From Telmatactis stephensoni (taxonomy: Eukaryota > Cnidaria > Anthozoa > Actiniaria > Isophelliidae), in the NCBI GenBank assembly GCA_029948255.1, contig JALIZF010001504.1:62001-126000 (forward strand): DNA of 64,000 nt, in the 5' to 3' direction. The translations under genes were made by a program, and so were the position numbers. Shown here one piece after another: positions 22,601-31,257 of this stretch. Positions within the stretch are counted from its first letter, which is position 1. The number at the start of each line of letters is the position of its first letter. The notes below the pieces were generated by a model. The model was not told the DNA's origin. It was given only the letters and a program-made list of their open reading frames with translations, and searched no databases.

Positions 22601-25600
22601 AAACATTGATCAACAATTCTGCAATACATGTATTTGTATATATAAGGCCCAGTTCAGACGTCCAACTTTTGCCGCGTCAAATCTAATAACATCAAAGAAG
22701 GCCGTCTAATTATCCATTGTTTTCAATGCATTCGACGCGGCAAAAGTTCGACGTTTGAACTGGGCCTTATGCTCTAAGGAGTAAGTGCAGTGCTTCTTTC
22801 TGAGTGCCTTGAACTTGAATCTTTCCTTAGCTATTCAGAGGCACACGACATGCTTGCCAACACTGAAGTCCTAGCTCCCGTGTACTATATTCTTGGTGGT
22901 AACAAGTCTGGTGAGGTATGTTGCTATGGTAACAATAAAAGTTTTCCTCAATGTACAACTGTACTTGTTGTGTGTTGCATGTTTACTCTACTCAAAATAC
23001 GAAGAGCGCGTCTGTATTTTACATTTCTCTTGAATTCTAAACCGAATTGTTTCTCAAACATTTTCTTTCTAGTCTGCTCAATTTGATATGTTATGAACAC
23101 AAAATGTGTAGGGCGTGGCATAACACGTGGTTCTGAGAAAAGGTGTGATTTTCACCCACGCTCCTAAAACAGTTTAAGATGGTTCTAAAATTGTGCTTGT
23201 TTTAAGGCACACCTTGCGCGCTTTAAAAACGTCTAGTTTTTATTTTAATTCCTTGTTCATTTTTTAACAGGGTGTGGTCATAACACGTGCTCGCACTAAA
23301 AACTTACAAGAGAACAGGTACATTTGATGGAATTAAAATAATCCAGCACGGTTCTTCTTGTATTGGTTCTTGTCATGCAATCTCAACCAGGCGCCGATCC
23401 AGAAATAAATCATAGCGTTTCCCTGAGCAATGAGTCAGGAATAAGTGATTTAGAGAGATTACCAAAATAATGCATCTTTATTACAAAATTACGTGAAGTG
23501 AGCGTTTTCCATGAAACGCGTAAATCGGTCTGAATCCGCCCCTGTCTATTAATTCTTAAAAAGATGTTACTCCTACTAGAACCACAACTATTAAAACACT
23601 ATTAAAGTCATTTTCGTATGACTGGGAAAAAGTGCGTGCCGTCCCATGTTCTGTCGTGTCTCAGCGTTTTGATTGGATGAGACATCAACCGTTGAGCTAT
23701 CAACCGAGACCGCACGCATGGCACAAAATAGAACTGGAATGCACGGACTTTATCGCAGAAAAATCGTGTGTTCATCTTTTAGGGCCACTAGGTTATCAGT
23801 ACAATTTTATATTGTAACTGTTGCGTGTCTACCCTCTTTAAATAAAGTTATTACATACCAACTGAATGGCAATAACACTTTTTCTGTCTCTCTCTCTCAT
23901 CTAGACTCGACATTGCAAAAGGAAAGTGGTTCGTCCTCCAGACTAACTACGATTTCTGGGAGCCTCCACTAGTAATCGACGATCGACGAACACCGGTACG
24001 GATAACCTCCTTATGTCAGCCATATTGGATTTTGTTTTGCAAACCTACTGACCTGGGCCCGGTTGTACGAAGGTTGGATAAAGTTATCCACCGGATAAGA
24101 GTTATCCACTGTATAGATTTTGTATAGATTTTATCCGCTGGATAAGGATTTATCCGCTGCATAGTGCTATTCACCCTTCGTACAACCGGACCCTGTCTAG
24201 TATGACACGCATGTGCGACTTGTGAAACGATCCCGATGAAAACATTCTGCCTTTGCTGGCGAAAACTAAGTTCCAGAAACCAAAGTTAGTCCCCAAAATT
24301 CAGTTTAAGGACACTGTAGTGTATTCTCGCCTTCCTTTTTCATCTAGTACTTTCTTGTTTGTACCAATGCTCTAAGATATGATATGGAAAAATCCATTGC
24401 TATTGCTTGGAATTCCTGTGGTCAAGACGCAGGCGCGCGTAGACCCGCGAAAACTTGCGCATGTGCAGTTGCTTTACTGCGATGTCGCCTAGCATTAGAT
24501 AAAGCAACTGCACATGCGCGAGTTTTCGAGGCAGGGTGTTTCATTAGCCCACGAAAATCGTGGGTTTATGTCCGTTACCGCACGCTGAAGAGCCAATGAG
24601 CTTGCAAAATTTAGTACAGGCCACGAAGTTTGCGGTATATTTATTATATTTTAATTGCTCTTTTTGCAGGGAATGCTGTGCATGAACAAGTTAGGACAAA
24701 ATGTGAGTATATCTTGTTGGTTCGTATGTTTATATTCGTACTGATTTAGCAACAAGAGTGGTTTAGTTGGTTAGTTGTGGCTTTCAGATCAAAAGCAAAG
24801 AATTTCGCGTTTTCACTCCTGTGATATTAAATACCTATGGGGTAGATTGCTAGGGAGGGGAGGAGGCAGTTCCAAAACATAGGAGATTAGCACAGAACTG
24901 TCATCTGAAGACGAATGGCTTCTTTAAAAATCTCTTTAATTTAAGACCTAGTTGTAAAATACCTGACTTGCCGAACTACTTACTGATGGTCACAACGTGA
25001 TTCCTTTTTACAGAACCTAGCATTCAAAGGCCTTTATAATGTACTCTCTACACAGCCAGTATTGAATAAGGTTGGTGTTAGATTTGATGAAAATGGTATT
25101 TCAGTGGTATTTGTTGTTTCCCTCTTTCTTCCACTCCTTCTACCCTCTCCTCTCTGTTCAAACACTTTGTTTGCTTGCTTTCTCATTTTGTTGCACCTTA
25201 GTTCTTCCTTGCTGGCGTGAAGGCATGTGTGCTAGCCGGCTTGCTTGCTTGCTCCTTTCCTTCCCTTCCTTCCCTTCCTTCCTTCCTTCCTTCCTTCCTT
25301 CCTTCCTTCCTTCCTTCCTTCCTTCCTTCCTTCCTTCCTTCCTTCCTTCCTTCCTTCCTTCCTTCCTTCCTTCCTTCCTTCCTTCCTTCCTTCCTTCCTT
25401 CCTTCCTTCCTTCCTTCCTTCCTTCCTTCCTTCCTTCCTTCCTTCCTTCCTTCCTTCCTTCCTTCCTTCCTTCCTTCCTTCCTTCCTTCCTTCCTTCCTT
25501 CCTTCCTTCCTTCCTTCCTTCCTTCCTTCCTTCCTTCCTTCCTTCCTTCCTTCCTTCCTTCCTTCCTTCCTTCCTTCCTTCCTTCCTTCCTTCCTTCCTT

Positions 25601-25758
25601 ATTTTCACTCTTTCTTGCGTCTTCCATTCATCGCACCTCATGTTCTTTCTCTCTCTTGTATTCTACAGCTGACTACATACACTGTTGTAATGCAAGTCAA
25701 TTCTGGTGAAATGTTGTCGTATATAAGGCATTGTCGTACACCATGCTTTCCATGGTAA
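16624..25758 (+). CDS. ASAH1: Acid ceramidase, complete 17-exon gene, 391 aa
   Basis: Acid ceramidase hydrolyses ceramide to sphingosine and fatty acid in the lysosome; it is an Ntn hydrolase made as a precursor that self-cleaves. Exons: 16624-16701, 18519-18562, 18705-18789, 19223-19306, 19694-19772, 20300-20374, 20456-20501, 20863-20935, 21013-21084, 21518-21572, 22100-22181, 22831-22915, 23271-23317, 23905-23995, 24670-24702, 25014-25070, 25669-25758. All borders are AG/GT and phases match; total 1176 bp (human 395 aa). Residues 1 to about 20 form a hydrophobic signal peptide. The self-cleavage and nucleophile cysteine is C139 in [10 protein letters not shown]. The other human active-site positions are present with a constant offset of four: R155, D158, E221, N316 and R329. 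The C-terminus keeps a CxxxC pair. AATAAA at 25810 is a likely poly(A) signal. The close paralogue NAAA is less likely given the overall match to acid ceramidase. Confidence 0.95.
17330..18280. mobile_element. Degenerate foldback element in ASAH1 intron 1
   Basis: TATCTACTGCAG near 17336 pairs with CTGCAGTAGATA near 18264. Internal inverted matches include AACTTGGTAAGTGATGTTTT against AAATATCACTTACCAAGT and GTCTTTCGGAA against TTCCGAAAGAC. No convincing ORF. Confidence 0.5.
18340..18475. repeat. (ATTC)n microsatellite
   Basis: About 30 ATTC units with a few interruptions, in ASAH1 intron 1, about 45 bp upstream of exon 2. Plus-strand Ser-Phe-Ile-His ORFs are artefacts. Confidence 0.95.
20540..20815. 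repeat. Interspersed hairpin repeat, copy 2 (ASAH1 intron 7)
   Basis: Same element and orientation as 13655-13945. Here the inner hairpin has lost most of its second arm: after AGGAACACGAG the sequence jumps to CATCTCTACATCTTCCAGAG. Confidence 0.85.
21700..21830 (-). repeat. Partial SINE (family 2)
   Basis: Shares the ACTCACACTCACTACC and GTGAACTCACATGTTGATT body blocks with the copies at 15118 and 32806. No tRNA-like head. Confidence 0.5.
22214..22360. mobile_element. GTGCCGT-type MITE, best copy
   Basis: AGAACAGTTTTCGTATAAGT at the left mirrors CATACAAAAACTGTTCT at the right. The inside is rich in GTGCCGTG, GTGTCAGTGCCGTGATG and CTGCCTTAACTGTGCCATG. A second copy follows at 22395-22535. 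Other copies or fragments: 9545, 13085, 23600, 26768, 50341, 56198. Confidence 0.75.
22395..22535. mobile_element. GTGCCGT-type MITE, adjacent second copy
   Basis: AGAGCAGATTTCGTATCAGT, then GTGTCAGCACCATGATGTCT, ending CACATTCATATGAAAT. Same orientation as its neighbour, in ASAH1 intron 11. Confidence 0.65.
22647..22770. mobile_element. Short MITE with AGGCCCAGTTCAGACGTC ends
   Basis: The left end GGCCCAGTTCAGACGTCCAA and the right end GTTCGACGTTTGAACTGGGC are inverted, continuing into CTTTTGCCGCGTC/GACGCGGCAAAAG. About 125 bp, ASAH1 intron 11. Confidence 0.85.
23100..23270. other. ASAH1 intron 12 sequence with GTGTGGTCATAACACG-like doublet
   Basis: The start of exon 13 (GGTGTGGTCATAACACGTG at 23271) has an echo at 23112 (GGCGTGGCATAACACGTGG), about 160 bp upstream, inside the intron. 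This is a weak resemblance to a duplicated exon start; the rest of the segment does not match. Confidence 0.35.
24053..24195. mobile_element. MITE with GGGCCCGGTTGTACGAAGG ends
   Basis: GGCCCGGTTGTACGAAGG at the left pairs with CCTTCGTACAACCGGACC at the right. Internal GGATAA/TTATCC repeats. ASAH1 intron 14. Confidence 0.85.
24435..24530. repeat. Perfect-arm hairpin
   Basis: AACTTGCGCATGTGCAGTTG is mirrored by CAACTGCACATGCGCGAGTT about 40 bp on. ASAH1 intron 14; probably a MITE core. Confidence 0.7.
25251..25601. repeat. (CCTT)n microsatellite, about 85 units
   Basis: About 340 bp of almost uninterrupted CCTT in the last intron of ASAH1, ending about 70 bp before exon 17. It creates long poly(SFLP) or poly(KEGR) ORFs in several frames, none of them genes. 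Confidence 0.97.
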
Positions 25759-25809
25759 AAAGAAATAGCGATAACCTTTCTTACCACGACATGCAGATTG
25801 AATAAGTCG

Positions 25810-25815
25810 AATAAA
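25810..25815 (+). terminator. Likely ASAH1 poly(A) signal
   Basis: AATAAA, 52 bp past the ASAH1 stop codon. Its use is inferred. Confidence 0.55.
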
Positions 25816-26253
25816 GGATGAGAACACAAGAGAATAGAGATACCACTCGTCCAAGTACAATCCAGTAACTTAAAGTGGTATGCATTCATTTTAACCGGAT
25901 TTTGACACAGTACAATAACTAATATATATATTAGGTTATCTAATGCTTCTTCGTTTGAAGATAAATATAATTAATGAGCAGTGAAGTGAATTTTTGCACA
26001 AAAAGATATTTCAATATTATTAATTAATTAATTCGCATTTAGTCGCATTTTTTTCCAGTTACGAATCTGAAGTACGCTTAGTATTCATTGCCAATTTATT
26101 TTTCTGTAGACAACTTTTATAATGAAACTTTTTGTAAATAAAAAATGAAAAAGCAACAATAAAGAGGAGTCTCAATTTCAGACAGAGGGTTGAAGTACAA
26201 CTGAGGGAGAATTTGCTCCATCAATCAAGGGACGCATAGGGTGTACCTAGCAA

Positions 26254-26587
26254 GGGCGGATCCAGGGGGAGGGTCGCGGGGGTCAGGACCCCCCTGTGTT
26301 TATCAATGAATATGTCATGAATTTGCGACAGCAGTAATTTTTTTCTGTGAAAAGACTCACTTTTAACATTCACTGAAATATCACTAAGCAATGCCAACCC
26401 TCTACCCATTCAGTTGTAAATATAATATTTTTGTTTCTAATAAAAAGTGTTAAAAAATCACTAGTCTAAGCAATTAATGTCATATTTTCAGCGAGTTTCA
26501 ATGGCTTAAGACCTTTTCGTTTGGGTTCCCTGTTTGTAAACGTCACGTGACCCCCACCTTTGAAAAATCCTGGATCCGCCCTTGCCT
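26254..26587. mobile_element. MITE with AAGGGCGGATCCAGG ends
   Basis: AAGGGCGGATCCAGGGGGAG at the left pairs with CCTGGATCCGCCCTTGCC at the right. No ORF. It lies in the gap between ASAH1 and the retrotransposon fragment. Confidence 0.85.
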
Positions 26588-26767
26588 AGGGCCCTTCTTG
26601 ACACGCAGGCTCCCTTATTCTAATAATCTATATATCAGCCGAAAGTTTCGGGGGGAAAAAACAACCATCCCTACAAACACTTTGCCCAGAATATTTCTTA
26701 CTGTGTTTGATTGACATTTACTGCACATGCGCAGCGAAGTAAGGAGTTGGTTTCATCTGTGCGTGAT

Positions 26768-26886
26768 AGAGCAGAGTTCGTATGAGTGTGAAATGGGGCG
26801 CGTCGTACCGTGTCCGTGTCAGTGCCGTGTTGTCTATAAAAACATTCGAAATTCCTGCCGAATCTTGACTGTGCCGTTAACAGTTA
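26768..26886. mobile_element. 5' half of a GTGCCGT-type MITE joined to a retrotransposon fragment
   Basis: AGAGCAGAGTTCGTATGAGT, GTCCGTGTCAGTGCCGTG and TCTATAAAAACATTCGAAAT match the MITE copy at 22214. The MITE stops at about 26886, where the reverse transcriptase sequence begins. Confidence 0.7.
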
Positions 26887-27947
26887 TAGACTTTACACAC
26901 CAGCGGTTGCTTGGCAAAGCTGACTACTATGGAATCCGAGGTAACTTACAGCTTTGGCTCAAAGATTTTCTCACCGAACGTCGTCAGCGTGTAGTTGTCA
27001 ACGGCTCGTACTCCAACTGGTCTCCGGTCAAGTCTGGTGTACCACAGGGAACAGTCTTGGGTCCCATTTTATTTCTCATATACATAAACGATCTACCAGA
27101 AGTAATATCATCGTCCATCGAACTGTTTGCTGACGACACAGTCATCTACAAGAAAGTCGAAACACCTGAAGATCATCTTATCCTCCAGAAAGACCTTAAA
27201 CTCCTCGAGGCCTGGGCTTCTCGCTGGCAGATGAGATTTGCGCCAACAAAGTGTCACACCTTGCGTATAACGTTAAAAAAATATTCATCTGAATTTACGT
27301 ATAACTTATGTAATACCGCTATCGAAGGCGTTAGATTCCACAAGCACCTTGGGGTATACATAACGTGTACACTGAACTGGACCAAGCAATGTGAGGAAGT
27401 ACAAAAGAAGGCAAATCGCGTGCTTGCCGTCCTACAACGCAACATTCACTCTACTCCGCGTGAAGTCAAAGAACGTGCCTATCAAGTCCTTGTACGCCCC
27501 ATCACCGAGTATGCTTGTACAGCTTGGAGTCCTCATACCGCAAAGGGAATTGCAGCTGTAGAATCGGTTCAAAGACGTGCGGCCAGATTCGTGTATAATG
27601 ACTATCAGAGATCTACAAGTGTGTCTTCCCTACTCGACGAGCTTCACTGGCCATCACTGCAAGATCGAAGGAAAATGGTAGACCTCTTACTCTTTTACAA
27701 GATCCACTATAACTTAGTCAGTTTGCCTTTTCCTAGTGACATGACTCCTAATATTTCCTGTACCCGAAAGTCGCATAACAAGACATACAAGCTCTTACGT
27801 GCAAATATTGATCCTTACAAGTACTCTTTCTTCGCCCGTTGCATACCTGTATGGAACAGTCTCCCGCCTGACGCTGTTAATTCTACAACACTGTCCCAGT
27901 TTAAGGCTTCTCTAAAAAGTACCACCATACTTACTACCAAAATTTAG
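26887..27947 (+). pseudogene. 5'-truncated non-LTR retrotransposon reverse transcriptase (CR1/jockey-like)
   Basis: An open frame from 26727 to 27947 reads as reverse transcriptase from about residue 57 on. Visible blocks are THQRLLGKADYYGIRG, SGVPQGTVLGPILFLIY, the catalytic ELFADDTVIYK (FADD at residues 134-137), then the thumb and C-terminal region with SVQRRAARFVYND and PVWNSLPPDAVNS. The endonuclease and the palm block with the first catalytic Asp are missing, so it cannot be active alone. The first roughly 50 codons are translated MITE sequence, not retrotransposon. No stop or frameshift in the remaining part suggests a young insertion. Truncation at the 5' end is the usual outcome of target-primed reverse transcription. 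Confidence 0.9.
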
Positions 27948-28283
27948 ACCTTGACCATCCATTGCTGTAATTAGCCAAGCTATTTGCAATTAAAATGATT
28001 AAAGGTTATACGAAATCTACCCTATGGAAACAACTTAAACGTAATTGTGTGTATGTGTTTGGGGATTGGGGAAAAGAAGTGGGCCCGAGGTTGGTCCTCT
28101 TGTAAACAAATGAGTTTTTAACTGTAAGAATCAAGAAATATCTTATAAAAAAGTCCGTTTTTTCTTCCATATAAGGAAATTTGCACTTACCATATTTGGG
28201 AGTTGGAATAAATTTCAAAAACATAATCTTGATTTCTGGCCGAAAAAGGACTGGAAAGTAAAAATCAGGGACCCCAGTTTCTT

Positions 28284-28456
28284 TTACCACAGGAAGCCCG
28301 AAAACGCACCAATTTATTGATATGAGTATTACATTGAGGTAGAAGATTAAGCAAACTTATAAATGAGCCTATAACTGTCGGGATTTCACTGTATTTTACT
28401 AAGGGATCTATGTAAATAACGATTCTAAGACATTAACCTCGGGCTTCCTGTGTCAC
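28284..28456. mobile_element. Short MITE with ACAGGAAGCCCG ends
   Basis: CCACAGGAAGCCCGAAAA at the left and CTCGGGCTTCCTGTGTC at the right. The same CACAGGAAGCC end occurs at 8158/8372, 16535, 37748 and 61266. Confidence 0.55.
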
Positions 28457-28979
28457 GCCGTAGTCCAAACGTACTCTGCATAGCATAGTGATCTTTATTT
28501 TAATAATGTACAAATTTTATTTGCACAGCTTCTAACATTCTTGTGATAATACATACTCAAACATAATTAAATATATTGTTAATAATAGTCACTAATACTA
28601 TATTTTGATGAACTTGTTCTAAAACTCGGATATTGCAAACTTGTACGTGAATAAATAATTCTAATTTGTTGTTGTCTGCATTTTTATAGCAACTTGCAAG
28701 AAGATTGACACATGAAAAATACAATTTACCAATATATCAACAATATTCCAAGGACGACTTCCAGAAATGACGGCCTAGTACATGAGAACGAGGCCAAAAA
28801 GGCCTTGTTACCAGAAAATAAGCGTAGCGAGACTTCTATTGCTATCAAAGATGATGCGTTCCTCTTCCTTTTGAAACACCTATTTTCTATGCATTTTACA
28901 GGATATACTTAGACTCATTTGATGCTATGATGATTTTAGAGGCCTTTCTGGCTTCGTTCTCGTGAACAATGAGCCCGCC

Positions 28980-29575
28980 ATTTTTGAAAGTCGTCTATTC
29001 TTGGTTTGCACTGACGTCATCATAAAATTTTTCGGGCATAATATAGAATATTTTTGAATAAAATATCTTGCATCAAAGAAAGCAGTTGAAGGTTTGTATA
29101 TGTGCGAAATTTTTAGTCATAAGAATATTTTGATAACGAGATACGAGCGATCAAATATCTTCATTGTTTGGTGTGAAATGTATGGGTCCGCCATCTTGGT
29201 GCACAACCTTTGTACACCAACATGGCGGACAGTAACACGAAGGACCAAAATCACGTTAATATCGCTATAATTCGTGTTTTCTATGCAAATATTCACCAAA
29301 ACAAACTTATTTATCACTTACAAAGTTAAAGTCGTACGATTTGAATCACATTTGCCTATATTTCTGCGTCTTTACGATATACGTGACAGTGTTGCATGAC
29401 AGAAATTGACTCGCAATAAATCGAAAACCGTTCATCGAAAGAACTCAGTTTTTTGTGTGAGGACTTTTCTTAATGATGCAAATAAAATATCTAGGAAACA
29501 GTTTCGTGTGATGAATAGTTTAGATTTTAGCTTTTTGATGACGTCACGTGCAAACCAAGAATATACTCACATTCA
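28980..29575. mobile_element. Foldback element with ATTCTTGGTTTGCACTGACG arms
   Basis: ATTCTTGGTTTGCACTGACG near 28999 mirrors CACGTGCAAACCAAGAATAT near 29544. The centre (about 29188-29227) is a small palindrome, CGCCATCTTGGTGCACAA against TTGTACACCAACATGGCG. ORFs here are inside the repeat. Confidence 0.7.
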
Positions 29576-30261
29576 GATTTTGTTTTCTTTTTATGCAATC
29601 ATAAGCCGTAAGTCAATTGGCTTCAATTGTGACTCAACGGATGTCTGAATTATTTCAGTCAGTGATCTCGAACCTGGTCTATATCAGCAATATAACTTAT
29701 AAGTCTTTTAAATTTCGAAATTTCAATATCTTCTTTCATTTTCATATATGCCAAACTTCTTGCAATTTAATTTGGTGTATACTAAACAAAAATGTGAACG
29801 CATGCTTCTCTGACTAACTGTAGACTCAATGATAATGAAGTCTGATAAACGTGTGATATTTTACATTATATTCCGAACGATTTCTCTATATATCTTCCTA
29901 GTCGTGTCCTCCGTGTATCCAAATGATCATTTTCAACGTTACATTTACTTTTACTGCTTGACGCATGTTAGAGGGTTTATTTGTATATATGGCCTTGAAA
30001 GAGGTTGATTGTTTTACCTGGAAATGAATAAAAAAGAAAATTATGAATCAAGGGCTTTAACTTTAATTTGTTCAGGCAACCTTAATACATCTTGGAAATT
30101 TCATCTAGCGTTGTTAATCTACTTACCATAATGACTGATCATTTAAGAAATTTGATATGCATTCACTATTGTACGATGACATCTCTAGATTGATTTCCTA
30201 GGAATTAAGGAATTAAAGGAAGTGATAATTTTTGTTGGAATATTCCATATAATAATAATTG

Positions 30262-30294
<33 letters not shown>

Positions 30295-30717
30295 TTTTAT
30301 TCATTTCTAAAGCGCAAATATCAATTGGCCTGTATAACAAAATGAGCAAGGAACTGGGTCTAAGTTTGAAAAACATATAGAAAAAGAAAATATAATAATA
30401 AAATATCACTAATTAAAAACTATCATATATTAGTGTAAACACAATATAACGAACTTAGCCAGTTTAACGTAATATATACAGTTAAAAGAAACAAGACCTA
30501 TTCAAATTGTATAAGTACATAAAAGTTCTAACTATATAAATCACATCCCCGAATCAAATGTGGCAAAATCGGCTTCAAAATATGAGCAATTGTAACACAG
30601 TATGCTTTCAGACGCCAGGCCGGTGAAGAATACTTTTGATTCATGATCAAGGCAGCGCGCACCTCAGTGAGTTTATAATTAAGATCTTTGCATGGCTCCG
30701 TTATTGTAACACTAAAG
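29576..30717. other. No gene recognised; contains an (AAT)n microsatellite
   Basis: AT-rich. A run of AATAAT at about 30250-30295 is the only clear structure. A minus-strand open stretch (about 30715-30528) has protein-like composition but no recognised domain. Confidence 0.4.
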
Positions 30718-30892
30718 TCTGATTTTTACGAGCGACAGAAGCAGAAGCGGAAGCAACATACGCAGACGCAGTGCATGTTGTATTTTGTAAGAGAAGACAA
30801 TGAACAGCAGTGCATCACCGAGTCTGGCTGTGTATGTTGCTAGCTTCCTTTTCTGCCTCCGTCGTTCGTGAAAACCGAGCTTATATCGATGT
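30718..30892. mobile_element. MITE-like inverted repeat
   Basis: GATTTTTACGAGCGACAGAA at the left is loosely mirrored by CCGTCGTTCGTGAAAACC at the right, with GCAACATACGCAGACGC against GTGTATGTTGCTAGC inside. Confidence 0.5.
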
Positions 30893-31257
30893 ACCTTTCG
30901 AGGCTTCGAACATTTGAATTAGTTATCTAAGGCACTATTAAACTGAAACTGAAACTAATGTTTAAAATTTATTTTCTGTTGCACCATTTGTACAGGCAGT
31001 TTTCGGTCTACTAGGCTCTGAAATAGGCTCGATATCGCTGGTCTTGGCCATTGATATTTTAAACCAATAGAAATAAACCCTGCCAGATTCTGACAGGCTC
31101 TCTTGTGATTGGTCGACGAGGTCGCATGTTTACAGCTAAAGGATTTTTACTGGAACCCTTAGCGGCTCGAAATCGAGCCTAACTCTGAAGTTGGCAAACT
31201 GCGATAACAATCTTTACCAAAGACGCATTTATTGTTCATGTTATTTCGCGTACGTAC

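Noticed and set aside
23632..23972. Plus-strand ORFs near ASAH1 exon 14
   Set aside because: They start in a MITE fragment and run through the exon out of frame.
25072..25758. Long poly(SFLP) and poly(KEGR) ORFs on both strands
   Set aside because: Translations of the (CCTT)n microsatellite; the region is the last ASAH1 intron.
28006..28290. Minus-strand 94-aa ORF
   Set aside because: Part of a repeat that recurs near 61260-61340; no conserved domain.
30528..30715. Minus-strand open stretch that might be a later IRF exon
   Set aside because: Its reading frame does not fit the phase left by IRF exon 2 with the visible acceptor, and no IRF domain is recognisable.
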